From the NCBI RefSeq assembly GCF_001550095.1, contig NZ_LRUC01000011.1, positions 62,001-126,000 on the forward strand: a stretch of 64,000 nucleotides of DNA, given 5' to 3'. Shown in pieces: positions 28,397 to 37,008 of the stretch; position 1 is the first letter of the stretch, and each line of letters starts with the position of its first letter. Below the pieces are notes generated by a model. It ran no database searches, was not told the DNA's origin, and was given only the letters and a program-made list of their open reading frames with translations. Position numbers and translations under genes: made by a program. Origin of the DNA: Celeribacter ethanolicus. Its GTDB lineage: Bacteria; Pseudomonadota; Alphaproteobacteria; Rhodobacterales; Rhodobacteraceae.

Positions 28397-28852
28397 TTAA
28401 GGCCAGGGATAGTCCGCGACGGTGATGCCCATCGCGGTCAACTCATCGACGGCAAGACGACGATAGGCGACCACGTCGGGGACGGGTTCGGCGCGACGCC
28501 GGGTGACTTCTTCCTCGGTGAAATGCACCGGAGCCTCGCCGCTGTCGGTTTCACCCCAGACGTCGAGGATATAGTTCATCACCTCGGCGATCTCGCGATT
28601 GTTGAGCGAGGCGCTCACCACGCCCGGCACATGCATCATATAGGTGCGGCCCAGCTCGGTGCCCGCGATATAACCGACACTGTCCGGAAAGGCCGGAATG
28701 CCGCCCTCGGGCGTGCCGCCGCCTTCGAACCCGTGACAGCCAGCGCAGCGCAAAATGTAATTCGTATGCGCGGTGCGCGAGGGCTGGTCCGCCGCCATCA
28801 GGGAAGCCGGGACAAGCGCAAGCGCGAAGCTCAGGGGTTTCAACAGAGACAT
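28397..28852 (-). CDS. Periplasmic c-type cytochrome of the amine dehydrogenase operon
   Basis: A 151-residue exported protein with a signal peptide ending at MAADQP and one haem site, CAGCH, near residue 36-40. The mid-region TYMMHVPGVVSASLNNREIAEVMNYIL supplies the likely distal methionine. It is the last gene of the TTQ dehydrogenase operon and probably carries electrons from it toward the oxidase chain. GAAAGGAAGAG precedes the start. Confidence 0.88.
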   Translation of the reverse strand: MSLLKPLSFALALVPASLMAADQPSRTAHTNYILRCAGCHGFEGGGTPEGGIPAFPDSVGYIAGTELGRTYMMHVPGVVSASLNNREIAEVMNYILDVWGETDSGEAPVHFTEEEVTRRRAEPVPDVVAYRRLAVDELTAMGITVADYPWP

Positions 28853-28876
28853 GTCTCTTCCTTTCTGTCTACCGGC

Positions 28877-29326
28877 TCAGTCGACCGCGGGGCGCATCGC
28901 CCGCAGATCGGCATGGGTCGGACGGGTCTCGCGCGCGGCCTCGAGAAGCTCCTGGATCATCACAGCTTCGGTCTCGCCAAGGGTCTGGAGCACCCATGTG
29001 CCGATCTCGACCAGTTCCTCGTCCGTGGTGCTGGCCACCGGCGGCATGATCAGGCCGATGTACATCTGGCCCTGAATGTCGAGTTTTCCAGCCATGCCCG
29101 AGATCACCACTCCGGCGAGATATTCGGGCGCGGTGTCACCCAGCGCCTGCCAGAACACGGGACGGTTGAGCGGCGGGGCAAGACCCGGATTGCCGATCCC
29201 GCCGGTGTTGTGACAAGCGGCGCAATGAATCTCGAAAAGCTCCTCCGGGGTCTCGGCAGAGACCGGGAGGGGGAGGAGGGCCATGGCGCATGCCACAGCC
29301 CCCGTGAGTGTCGTCAAAAGGCGCAA
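28877..29326 (-). CDS. Second c-type cytochrome of the amine dehydrogenase operon
   Basis: About 149 residues with a signal peptide ending near PVSAETPEE and a haem-binding CAACH. MPPVASTTDEELVEIGTWVL resembles the methionine-ligand region of small class I cytochromes. The start is uncertain: no ATG precedes the signal peptide, and a TTG at 29326, 9 bases past the light-chain stop with GGAG upstream, fits best. It probably accepts electrons from the TTQ enzyme in place of amicyanin or azurin, neither of which is encoded nearby. Confidence 0.82.
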   Translation of the reverse strand: MRLLTTLTGAVACAMALLPLPVSAETPEELFEIHCAACHNTGGIGNPGLAPPLNRPVFWQALGDTAPEYLAGVVISGMAGKLDIQGQMYIGLIMPPVASTTDEELVEIGTWVLQTLGETEAVMIQELLEAARETRPTHADLRAMRPAVD

Positions 29327-29333
29327 TTCGGGA

Positions 29334-29855
29334 TCACTCCGCCAGGCCCACAACCACGGACACCGTGCAGTGGTAACCTTTGTCGGTGTTCGCCATGCAC
29401 CAGTTGATGTCGTTGTAGAGACCCATGCGGTAGCCCGGACGCTCACCCTCGGAGGTGTAGCAGAAAGTCGCGGAGGCGACCGACGGTTTGCCGCAGCAGT
29501 CGTTATAAGACACGAGGTAATCCTTGCCGTCGTCCGGGTTGGTGCAGGTGCCGACCCAGGACACGGAGGAGGCGGACGAGCCCGGAGGACATTGCGTCAG
29601 CGACCCGCCGGAGGTGGAGCAGAGGTTGCCGTCGAGGGCGCAGTGACGCCAGTAGGAGCATTCGTCCTCCGGCAGTTCGGAAGCGTTGGCGCGACGGTCG
29701 AAAGGCAGGATCGGGGTCGCCACGGCGGCGCCCAGAACCGAGGCCCCGGCCTTCGCCATGAAGCTGCGGCGGCCAAGGTTACGTGCGGCGGTGCGGGCAC
29801 CGGTTTCGACGCTTTTGTCGAGGGTCTTGAGAAGTTTGTCGATCAGTCTGGTCAT
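29334..29855 (-). CDS. aauA: TTQ amine dehydrogenase light chain (aromatic amine / methylamine dehydrogenase beta)
   Basis: A 173-residue periplasmic subunit that carries the tryptophan tryptophylquinone cofactor and oxidises primary amines to aldehydes. The Tat signal is LGRRSFMAKAG. Trp100 and Trp152 are the TTQ pair, and Asp75 and Asp119 align with the two aspartates needed for TTQ formation and catalysis in methylamine dehydrogenase. The DGKDYLVSYNDCCGK segment looks closer to aromatic amine dehydrogenase than to MauA. Ten cysteines remain instead of twelve, with Thr81 and Thr130 at the two lost positions. The gene begins 2 bases after mauD. Confidence 0.88.
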   Translation of the reverse strand: MTRLIDKLLKTLDKSVETGARTAARNLGRRSFMAKAGASVLGAAVATPILPFDRRANASELPEDECSYWRHCALDGNLCSTSGGSLTQCPPGSSASSVSWVGTCTNPDDGKDYLVSYNDCCGKPSVASATFCYTSEGERPGYRMGLYNDINWCMANTDKGYHCTVSVVVGLAE

Positions 29856-29857
29856 AA

Positions 29858-30475
29858 TCAGATCCTTTCGGAGGAAAATTGAGTGGCGCCCATCTGTTGG
29901 GCGACCGCAGCCTGGTAGGAGGGAATGCCGGTCTCGGAGGCGTTGAACAGGCTTTCGAGCTGTTCGCGGGAATTCACGAGACCCTTGGCGCGCACCTTGC
30001 CGTCCGGCCCGATGAGCACGGCAAAGGGCAGTTTCGCGACCTTGAAGGTCATGCCGAGATCGGAGGACAGCGCATAGGGGAAGGCCCCGAGGTCTTCCGC
30101 CTCGATGAGCCGCCGGTGCGCCGCTTCGCGCCCGTCGGAGGCCAGCGCGACATCGAGCCAGCCTTTTTCATCGTCCCGGATCGACTTGATCGCGGGCAGG
30201 AGCGCCTTGCAGATCGGACAGGTGGTGGAGAGGAAGAACACGAGCTGCGCCCGCCCTTCCGGTCCGCCCAGTGCAAATTCCGGCCCGTTGAGATTGGGCA
30301 GGGTCATTTGCGGCACGGTTTCGCCAATGTCCGGCCCGCTGTCCGAAATCATCGCGCCCACCGGGGACACCCGTTCGAAGAGGATGCCGATCTGGCGGGC
30401 GAGCGCGAAGATGATCGCGATCTGGACCAGCACGACAACCCAGAGGGCGATGTTGGAAAAGATGAGTATGGTCAT
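29858..30475 (-). CDS. mauD: MauD-like thioredoxin-fold maturation protein
   Basis: A 205-residue membrane-anchored thioredoxin-like protein with one N-terminal helix and the active site Cys86-Pro-Ile-Cys89. MauD is required to form the many disulfides of the TTQ light chain in the periplasm. The start at 30475 follows AGGA at 9 bases; upstream codons in the frame overlap mauE. The operon order B-E-D-A is that of both mau and aau clusters. Confidence 0.88.
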   Translation of the reverse strand: MTILIFSNIALWVVVLVQIAIIFALARQIGILFERVSPVGAMISDSGPDIGETVPQMTLPNLNGPEFALGGPEGRAQLVFFLSTTCPICKALLPAIKSIRDDEKGWLDVALASDGREAAHRRLIEAEDLGAFPYALSSDLGMTFKVAKLPFAVLIGPDGKVRAKGLVNSREQLESLFNASETGIPSYQAAVAQQMGATQFSSERI

Positions 30476-30491
30476 ATCGTTCTGTCCTCTC

Positions 30492-31019
30492 TCATCCGGC
30501 CTGCCGGATGTGGGGGAGATGGGAGGCGAGTTTTTCCGCCACGCCGTAGATCGCGAAAAGCGTGATCCCGGCAGTGATCGCCATGATCGCCCCCATCGCG
30601 CCAAGCGGCCCGACAGAGATCATCGCGACGGCCAGCGCCATGACGGTCAACACGGCATTGCGCCCGAGGGTCAGGCCGGAGACGATCTGCGGCGTGCCAC
30701 CGCAGCCACAATCGATCTCCGTCTGTCCCCGAAGCAAAGCCGCCGCCATCAGCACGCCGTAGCCCGCGAACAGCCCCGCCGCCATCAGCCCGCCGAAGGG
30801 ACGGGTGACGGGAAGGAGGAGTGCGAGGACCGTGAGGGCCTCGGCCCCCGTCAGTCCGCGCACGATCGCGGGCACCATGTGACGGGGCACAAGCCCATAG
30901 CCCTGCGCAAACCCCACCGTCTCATAGAAGGCCTGCCACTTGTGCCAGGCCGCGCGCGCCAACACGAGCACGAGAAAGCTCGTCAGGGTTGCCGAGGTGA
31001 GCTGCGACAGGTCTCCCAT
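30492..31019 (-). CDS. mauE: MauE-like membrane protein
   Basis: A 175-residue integral membrane protein with about four to five helices of the MauE/DoxX-like methylamine-utilisation family, thought to act with MauD in light-chain disulfide formation or export. The TEIDCGCGG motif supplies a conserved cysteine pair. The start overlaps the stop of the heavy-chain gene by one base (TGATG), indicating translational coupling. Confidence 0.85.
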   Translation of the reverse strand: MGDLSQLTSATLTSFLVLVLARAAWHKWQAFYETVGFAQGYGLVPRHMVPAIVRGLTGAEALTVLALLLPVTRPFGGLMAAGLFAGYGVLMAAALLRGQTEIDCGCGGTPQIVSGLTLGRNAVLTVMALAVAMISVGPLGAMGAIMAITAGITLFAIYGVAEKLASHLPHIRQAG

Positions 31020-32158
31020 CAGCGATCCAGCTCCATGATGGTCGGCCAGCCACCGATATTGAACTCTTCGGTCATCTCGAGGAAGACCTCATCGCCCATC
31101 TCGACGGAGTAGAGGTAGACATCGCCTTCCTCATTGGCACCATAGAGCATCGGCTCTTCGGTCTGCGTCACGATGAGCCCGTTTTCATGATGCGCGGTGG
31201 AGCGACCGACGACGGTCTTGCTGTCCATGTCCACGGCCCAGATCTGCTCCGCACCGTTTTTGTGCGAACCGTTGTAGGCCCCGGAGTGCATCAGCACGAA
31301 AGCGGTGTTGGTCGGGGCGTTATAAGCGATCAGCTCGGAGCCGGACGGCGCCCATTTGCCCAGAACGCCTTCGGTCAGCGCGATGGTCTCGGACAGGACC
31401 GGCACCTCACCGCTGTCGTCCACGACATAGAGATTGCCGTTATAGGACACATAGACGAGGGTGTCGCCGACCCGCACGCCATTGGTGAAGAGCGCGTCGT
31501 CATCGACGTCGAAGATTTTCTCAGACTTGCCCGGATCGCCGAAGGTGCCATCGGCGGCGTAAGAATAGGTCTGGAAGGTGCCGTCACCGCAGATCGTGGT
31601 GAATTTCATACCGGAGGTGGAGGGAAAGATGCCCCAGCAACCCGGCGTCGGAATTTCGGCGATGGCGGCGCCAGCGGCGATGTCGATCACCGAGACGGAG
31701 GTCGCGGGCGTGGCGTTCTGGGCCAGCGCATAGGCCTCGTCGGAGGAGAGCGTCAGCAGCGCCGGCTGGCTTTCGACATGGGCCATTTTCACGCCGAATT
31801 CGAATTCGCTTTTGATCTTGAGCGTGTCGACGTCCCAGGTGTGGAACACGTTGGTGATCGGGCCGTAGGTGTAGCGCTCGAAATAGACCGAGGTGGTGTA
31901 CATGGTCTTGCCGTCGGCGGAGAGCACCATCTGCGCGGTGGTGCCCGGGCCCATGTTGCCCTTCATCGCGAAATCTTCGGCGCCCAGCACGTTGATCGAG
32001 GACGGGCCTTTCCAGGCCTGATCGAGTACGAAGAGGTTCGGGCCTTCGTCGATGGTTTCCTTGACGGAGAGGGTTTCGGGTTCGATGGCGTCTTGTGCGA
32101 AAGCCGGTCCGGTCAGCGCGGCAAGCACCACGAAAGCGGCGGTTGTGGATTTCATCAT
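31019..32158 (-). CDS. aauB: TTQ amine dehydrogenase heavy chain
   Basis: A 379-residue periplasmic seven-bladed beta-propeller subunit that forms an alpha2-beta2 enzyme with the light chain and lines the substrate channel. A signal peptide ends at AFAQD. Blade-type repeats are seen throughout (MVLSADGKTMYTTSVYFERYTYG, GCWGIFPSTSGMKFTTICGDGT), and HENGLIVTQTEEPMLYG is characteristic of MauB/AauB. AGGAG precedes the start. It is first in the operon and divergent from the AraC regulator. Confidence 0.9.
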   Translation of the reverse strand: MMKSTTAAFVVLAALTGPAFAQDAIEPETLSVKETIDEGPNLFVLDQAWKGPSSINVLGAEDFAMKGNMGPGTTAQMVLSADGKTMYTTSVYFERYTYGPITNVFHTWDVDTLKIKSEFEFGVKMAHVESQPALLTLSSDEAYALAQNATPATSVSVIDIAAGAAIAEIPTPGCWGIFPSTSGMKFTTICGDGTFQTYSYAADGTFGDPGKSEKIFDVDDDALFTNGVRVGDTLVYVSYNGNLYVVDDSGEVPVLSETIALTEGVLGKWAPSGSELIAYNAPTNTAFVLMHSGAYNGSHKNGAEQIWAVDMDSKTVVGRSTAHHENGLIVTQTEEPMLYGANEEGDVYLYSVEMGDEVFLEMTEEFNIGGWPTIMELDR

Positions 32159-32350
32159 CTGTCTCCTGGTGATGGTCTCGTGATCAGCATAGGGGCTGGT
32201 TTTCAGCCCGCGCTATCCGCCCCGGAGGGATAATTTCGCACATAAAATATGCAGCGCGTGAATCTTACCGTTTTGCGCACTGCAATTCTTGACACCTGCT
32301 GCCAAGCGGCATCTCACAATGGGAAAACTAAAATATTCCGGTTACTTATC

Positions 32351-33274
32351 ATGCACACAGAGATCAAACCCCGAACCCGGGTACGCGAGGTCCGGTTCGA
32401 CAGTTTCGTCGATCAGGAACGGGGGCTGGACGGCTGGAACCAGCTTTACCGGCAATTGTCGCCGGGGGCGTTCGAGGGGCATATCGCGGCGCTGGAGTGG
32501 GAGGACATCACGCTCTATCGAGAGACCGTGAACCAGAAGATGGAGAACATCTACCGGGTGCCCGATGGCTATGTCTGTGTCGGATTTTCGCTTGGCCGAC
32601 GCCTGACAATGGCCGGAGTGTCCAATGCGATCGGAACAGGCACCGGCATGATCCATGTCGCCGGAGAGGATTATCACATCTTCACCGACAGCGACGCGGA
32701 TTACATCATGCTGACCCTGCCGCAGGACTGTCTGCCGGAGGACATCATCCGTGGCGCCCGCGCGGTGACGCCGCAGGAAAGCCATGGCATCGCGGAGTGG
32801 ATGCTCACCCTGATGGAAAGTGCGCGCCAGGGCATCGCGCAACAGGCGGTGCTGGATCTGGCGCCGGATCTTCTGCTCGACCGGATCTCGCTTTGGGCGC
32901 GACAGGCCAGCCGGGTCCGGTCGCGGAAACTGCCGCGTGGCCTGATGGCGGATATTCTCGCAGCCTGCGACAGCCTTCCGTTCGACAAGATGAGCGTCAG
33001 CCATCTGGCGAAACATCTCGACCGGGATCGCGCGATGCTGCGCGCGGCCTGCCTTGAGCGCACCGGCATGACGCTCGACGACATGCTCAAGGGGCGTCGG
33101 CTGAGCGAGGTACACCGCCGGTTGCGGTTCTCGGATCCGCGCAGCACGAAAGTGTCGGATGTCAGCATGGAATTCGGCTATTACCACTGGGGCCGGTTCT
33201 CACAAGGCTATCGCGCCATGTTCGGCGAACGCCCCTCCGACACCCTGCGCCGGGCCACGCCGCAGCCCCACTGA
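32351..33274 (+). CDS. AraC-family transcriptional regulator
   Basis: A 307-residue regulator. The C-terminal ~100 residues contain two helix-turn-helix motifs (MSVSHLAKHLDRDRAMLRAACLERTG and VSDVSMEFGYYHWGRFSQGYRAMFGERPSD). The N-terminal ~200 residues resemble a sensor domain and include LPQDCLPEDIIRGA. Its divergence from aauB makes it the likely amine-responsive activator, analogous in role to FeaR of E. coli tyramine metabolism. No clear ribosome-binding site precedes ATG 32351, so the start is moderately certain. Confidence 0.87.
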   Translation: MHTEIKPRTRVREVRFDSFVDQERGLDGWNQLYRQLSPGAFEGHIAALEWEDITLYRETVNQKMENIYRVPDGYVCVGFSLGRRLTMAGVSNAIGTGTGMIHVAGEDYHIFTDSDADYIMLTLPQDCLPEDIIRGARAVTPQESHGIAEWMLTLMESARQGIAQQAVLDLAPDLLLDRISLWARQASRVRSRKLPRGLMADILAACDSLPFDKMSVSHLAKHLDRDRAMLRAACLERTGMTLDDMLKGRRLSEVHRRLRFSDPRSTKVSDVSMEFGYYHWGRFSQGYRAMFGERPSDTLRRATPQPH

Positions 33275-33298
33275 TCCCGTCCGGACCGGTCATCGTCC

Positions 33299-34045
33299 TC
33301 AGGTCTCTTCGATCATATAGCCCATCGCCTCGGAAATACGCTGCGCGGCGTCCATCGTGATGGTGCGAAAGGCGCGCGGCTGAATTTCATGTCGGGTGCG
33401 CGGCACGGAGATCGACAGAACCGCGACGGGAATATCGGCATGATTTCGGATTTGCGCGGCACAACAGGTGATGTCCCGGTCGTTCAGAAGCGGCCCGCTG
33501 GCATATCCGGCCTGTAACACGTCCGAAAGCTGCTGCGTCCAACGGTCTTTCGGCAAGAGCGGGAAACGCGAATCGGCATGGGTCGCCACATAGGCCGCCA
33601 AGCGCTCCGGCCCTGCGGTGGAGAGATGCAGCATCCCCGCCGGGCTGAAATGCGGCGCCAGTTCCGGCCCAAGAACGGCGCGGGACACCCGCAGGGTCTG
33701 GGTGCCGACCAACGCATCCGCGACCACGATCCGCAACTGATCAAGCACCGTAAGATGAACGGTTTCACCGTAATCCTCGACGAGCTTGACCATGACGGGA
33801 CGCGCGGCCTCGATCAGGGCCGAACTGTCCACGAGGATGTGATAGAGCGAGGCGACCGTCGGCCCGAGACGGTATCGCCCCCGGTCGACCTTTTGCAGCA
33901 GGCCGATTTTCGCAAGCCCATCGACAAGGTCATGCGCGCCGCTGGTGGACACGCCCAAACTGCGCGAAATCTCCGACACGCCATGCTCCGGCGCGGCGGC
34001 GGAATAGAGACTCAGGATTTGGCCGATTTTTCGAATTGATTTCAT
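33299..34045 (-). CDS. IclR-family transcriptional regulator
   Basis: A 248-residue IclR regulator: an N-terminal winged helix (GVSEISRSLGVSTSGAHDLVDGLAKIGLLQ) followed by an effector domain with AAQIRNHADIPVAVLSISVP. It faces the hpaB operon, and a dyad in the shared 138-base gap is its probable site. The expected ligand is a hydroxylated aromatic acid, but the sequence does not show which. Confidence 0.9.
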   Translation of the reverse strand: MKSIRKIGQILSLYSAAAPEHGVSEISRSLGVSTSGAHDLVDGLAKIGLLQKVDRGRYRLGPTVASLYHILVDSSALIEAARPVMVKLVEDYGETVHLTVLDQLRIVVADALVGTQTLRVSRAVLGPELAPHFSPAGMLHLSTAGPERLAAYVATHADSRFPLLPKDRWTQQLSDVLQAGYASGPLLNDRDITCCAAQIRNHADIPVAVLSISVPRTRHEIQPRAFRTITMDAAQRISEAMGYMIEET

Positions 34046-34069
34046 TCACTTGGCCTCCAGCCGATCAAG

Positions 34070-34088
34070 TTTCCGGTATTATCGGAAA
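34070..34088. promoter_or_regulatory. Dyad in the iclR - hpaB divergent gap
   Basis: TTTCCG and CGGAAA are perfect 6-bp arms with a 7-base spacer, 25 bases upstream of iclR and 96 upstream of hpaB. GTATTAT is repeated just downstream. The size and symmetry fit an IclR operator. Confidence 0.5.
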
Positions 34089-34183
34089 ATATGCGAGTAT
34101 TATTCGATACCTTCCAATATTTTTTACGCAAGCCATGGTGATCGCGGGACGCAGGAGGAGCTGTGTCAGCCAGGGAGGAATAT

Positions 34184-35737
34184 ATGAAAGACCAAGTCAC
34201 ACAGGGAACTGTGCCCTATACCGGTGCCGAATTTCTGGAGAGCATTCAGGACGGGCGCGAAATCTACGTCCATGGCGAGCGTGTCAAGGACGTCACGAAA
34301 CACCCCGCGTTCCGCAACTCGTCCCGCATGGTCGCGCGCTGGTATGATCGGCTTCATGAGAAAAAAGACATCCTCGGGCGCGCCACGGACACCGGTTCGG
34401 GCGGCTGGACCCACCCGTATTTCCAGGGCCCGAAGACCTCGGAACATCTCGTGGCCGGACGCGATGCGATTGCCGAGCTGCAACGGGTGTCGAACGGGTT
34501 CATGGGGCGCTCGCCGGATTACAAGGCGGCGTTCCTCGGCACGCTGGGCGCCAATGCGGGCTTCTACGGCGAATATGCCGAGAATGCGAAGACCTGGTAT
34601 GCCCGCACGCAGGAGCGCGTCGACTACTGGAACCACGCCATCGTCAACCCTCCCATCGACCGGCACCTGCCGGTGGAGGAGACCGGCGACGTCTATATGC
34701 AGGTCGAGAAGGAGACCGATGCGGGTGTCGTGGTGTCGGGCGCGAAAGTGGTCGCCACCGGATCGGCGCTGACGCATTACAACTTCATCGCGCATTACGG
34801 CATTCCGATCAAAGAGAAGAAATTCGCCCTGATCTTTACCGCTCCGATGGGCAGCCCGGGCGTCAAACTGATTTCGCGGGCGAGCTACGAGCTGAACGCC
34901 ACGGTCATGGGGACGCCCTTCGATTATCCGATGTCCTCGCGGCTGGACGAGAACGACGCGATTCTGGTGTTCGACAAGGTGCTCGTGCCCTGGGAGAACA
35001 TTTTCGTCTATGGCGATGTCGAAAAGATCAACACCTTCTTCCCGGCCTCGGGCTTTGTGCCGCGTTTCACCCTGCATGGTGCGACGCGCCTGGCGGTCAA
35101 GTTGGACTTCATCGCAGGTCTGTTCTCCAAGGCGCTGGAGGCGACCGGATCGCGTGTGTTCCGTGGGCCGCAGACGGCGGTGGGCGAGGTTCTGGCCTGG
35201 CGCAACCTGTTCTGGGGCATTTCGGACGCCATGGTGAAATCGCCGGTGCCGTGGGAGGGGACAGACGGTTATGTTCTGCCCAACATCAACTACGGGCTCG
35301 CAAGCCGGGTGTTCGCGCCAATGGCCTACACCCGGATCAAGGAACTGATCGAGCGCAACGTCGCCTCCGGTCTGATCTACCTGCCATCCTCGACGCTGGA
35401 TTTCGCCTCCGACGATGTGCGGCCCTATCTCGACCGTTTCGTGCGCGGTTCGAACGGGATGGTGGCAATCGACCGGGTGAAGCTTCTGAAACTGCTCTGG
35501 GATGCGATCGGCTCCGAATTCGGCGGACGGCATGAGCTTTACGAGGCCAATTATGCCGGGAATTACGAGAACATCCGGATCGAGACCATGCTGACGGCGC
35601 AGGCCACCGGCGAGATGGACATGCTGCACCAACTGGTGGACGATTACATGTCTGAATACGACCTCGACGGCTGGCGGGCACCGGACATGATCAACCCTTG
35701 GGACATCAACCGTCTGAAAGCCGGGTTCAACGGCTGA
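34184..35737 (+). CDS. hpaB: 4-hydroxyphenylacetate 3-monooxygenase oxygenase component (HpaB family)
   Basis: A 517-residue FADH2-dependent phenol hydroxylase that would ortho-hydroxylate 4-hydroxyphenylacetate or a related phenol. Family segments include [23 protein letters not shown] at the start, [19 protein letters not shown] for flavin contact, [11 protein letters not shown], and the C-terminal [15 protein letters not shown]. The start follows GGGAGG; an in-frame start at 34163 is less well placed. It is first in an operon with an FAD synthetase and a flavin reductase. No homoprotocatechuate ring-cleavage genes are in the window. Confidence 0.9.
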   Translation: MKDQVTQGTVPYTGAEFLESIQDGREIYVHGERVKDVTKHPAFRNSSRMVARWYDRLHEKKDILGRATDTGSGGWTHPYFQGPKTSEHLVAGRDAIAELQRVSNGFMGRSPDYKAAFLGTLGANAGFYGEYAENAKTWYARTQERVDYWNHAIVNPPIDRHLPVEETGDVYMQVEKETDAGVVVSGAKVVATGSALTHYNFIAHYGIPIKEKKFALIFTAPMGSPGVKLISRASYELNATVMGTPFDYPMSSRLDENDAILVFDKVLVPWENIFVYGDVEKINTFFPASGFVPRFTLHGATRLAVKLDFIAGLFSKALEATGSRVFRGPQTAVGEVLAWRNLFWGISDAMVKSPVPWEGTDGYVLPNINYGLASRVFAPMAYTRIKELIERNVASGLIYLPSSTLDFASDDVRPYLDRFVRGSNGMVAIDRVKLLKLLWDAIGSEFGGRHELYEANYAGNYENIRIETMLTAQATGEMDMLHQLVDDYMSEYDLDGWRAPDMINPWDINRLKAGFNG

Positions 35738-35800
35738 TCCTGATGGGCTGTCCCCGACCGGTATCGGGGGCAGCCTGCAAGCCTGAAAGAGGAAATGCTC

Positions 35801-36430
35801 ATGTTCAGCTACGATGGCGCACAGACAGTCATTCTGACCGACCGGCAGGTCAGCCTGCCGCGCAGCCTCGTGACCATCGGGGCCTTCGACGGGGTGCATC
35901 GGGGACACCAGACCCTCGTGCGCGGCGCGATCCGAGACGCGCAAGAGCTGGGGGTGCCCAGTGTCGTCTGGACCTTCGACCCACCGCCCAAGGTGTTCTT
36001 TGGCCGCGCCCGTCCGCTCTGCACACTGGAGGAAAAACTGGTGCGGCTCGCCCGGATGGGGCCGGACGTCATCGTGGTCAGCCGGTTTTCCGAGACCTAT
36101 TGCCGTCGTTCCGCCGAAGCGTTCCTTGGCGATCTGGGACGTGTGAACCCGATGCGCATCCATGTCGGGGCCGATTTCCGGTTCGGCAGCAAACAGGCGG
36201 GAACGGTGGCACTTCTGGCGCAGCATTTCGACGTCGCGATCGCACCGGAGGTGCGCTGCGATGGTGGCGAGGTGATTTCCTCGACCCGGATCCGGGCGCT
36301 GCGCGCCGATGGGGACAGTGCAACTGCAAAACATCTGCTTGGAGCCGACAGTGACGCGTTGCGCCTGTCGGGTGCCATGGCCAAGCATGATTTACGACTG
36401 GGAGAAGAATACCATGTCTCATCCGATTGA
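35801..36430 (+). CDS. Stand-alone FAD synthetase (RibF N-terminal domain only)
   Basis: A 209-residue FMN adenylyltransferase-like protein. It keeps the nucleotidyltransferase motifs GAFDGVHRGH (HxGH at 33-36), TFDPPP, VGADFRFGSKQAG and ISSTRIRAL. It stops where the riboflavin kinase beta-barrel should begin, leaving only LRLSGAMAKHDL as a trace of that domain. Between hpaB and hpaC it could make FAD for the FADH2-using oxygenase. The start at 35801 is preferred, with GAGG 8 bases before. Its last 17 bases overlap hpaC. Degeneration of a full RibF is the alternative. Confidence 0.82.
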   Translation: MFSYDGAQTVILTDRQVSLPRSLVTIGAFDGVHRGHQTLVRGAIRDAQELGVPSVVWTFDPPPKVFFGRARPLCTLEEKLVRLARMGPDVIVVSRFSETYCRRSAEAFLGDLGRVNPMRIHVGADFRFGSKQAGTVALLAQHFDVAIAPEVRCDGGEVISSTRIRALRADGDSATAKHLLGADSDALRLSGAMAKHDLRLGEEYHVSSD

Positions 36431-36893
36431 CCCGCGCAGCCTGCGCGATTGCTGCGGCAGCTTTGCCACCGGCGTCACCGTCATCACCACCCGGACAGAA
36501 GACGGTGATCATGGTATGACCGCGAATGCTTTCATGTCCGTCTCTCTGGACCCGCCGCTCATTTCAATCTCGCTCGATCGCGGCACGAAAATGCTGGACA
36601 AGATCCGCGCCTCGGGAGCTTACGCGGTGAGTATCCTGGCACAGGACATGCATCCCCATGCGATGCATTTCGCGGGACGGCCGGACGCCAGCCTCGAAGA
36701 CTTGCTCGAAGAGCGCGGCGGCATGCCCGTGCTGCGCGGCGCAGCGGCCCATATCGTGGCCGAGGTTGCCCAGGAGGTCGAGGCCGGGGATCACATCCTG
36801 TTCATCGGGCGGGTGGTCGATCTGGACCGGAACGCGCAGGCACAGCCCCTGCTGTTTCATTCCGGCAAATTCGGTCGGCTGGCCGAGGCTTAG
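36414..36893 (+). CDS. hpaC: Flavin reductase (HpaC-like)
   Basis: A 159-residue NAD(P)H:flavin oxidoreductase that supplies reduced flavin to HpaB. CCGSFATGVTVITT near residue 11-25, MTANAFMSVSLDPPLISISL, and the C-terminal PLLFHSGKFGRL are typical of the flavin reductase-like domain. GGAGAAG precedes the start, which lies inside the FAD synthetase gene. The operon ends here, followed by a strong hairpin. Confidence 0.9.
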   Translation: MSHPIDPRSLRDCCGSFATGVTVITTRTEDGDHGMTANAFMSVSLDPPLISISLDRGTKMLDKIRASGAYAVSILAQDMHPHAMHFAGRPDASLEDLLEERGGMPVLRGAAAHIVAEVAQEVEAGDHILFIGRVVDLDRNAQAQPLLFHSGKFGRLAEA

Positions 36894-36938
36894 GCACGCC
36901 CCCAACCGGGTTCAACCCGCTGAAACCACTCGAACAGC

Positions 36939-36982
36939 CCGGGAAGGACGGAGCCGGAACGTCCCCCCTCCGTTCTTCCCGG
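36939..36982. terminator. 15-bp hairpin between hpaC and the MarR gene
   Basis: Bases 36939-36953 pair with 36968-36982 over 15 bp with one G-U. There is no T tract on either side. It lies between convergent genes and likely blocks read-through both ways. Confidence 0.6.
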
Positions 36983-37008
36983 AGGCAAATCTATGCGACG
37001 CCCCCGCA

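Noticed and set aside
34166-36388. 740-codon minus-strand open frame opposite hpaB and the FAD synthetase gene
   Set aside because: The opposite strand encodes recognised enzymes; the composition is typical of antisense shadow.
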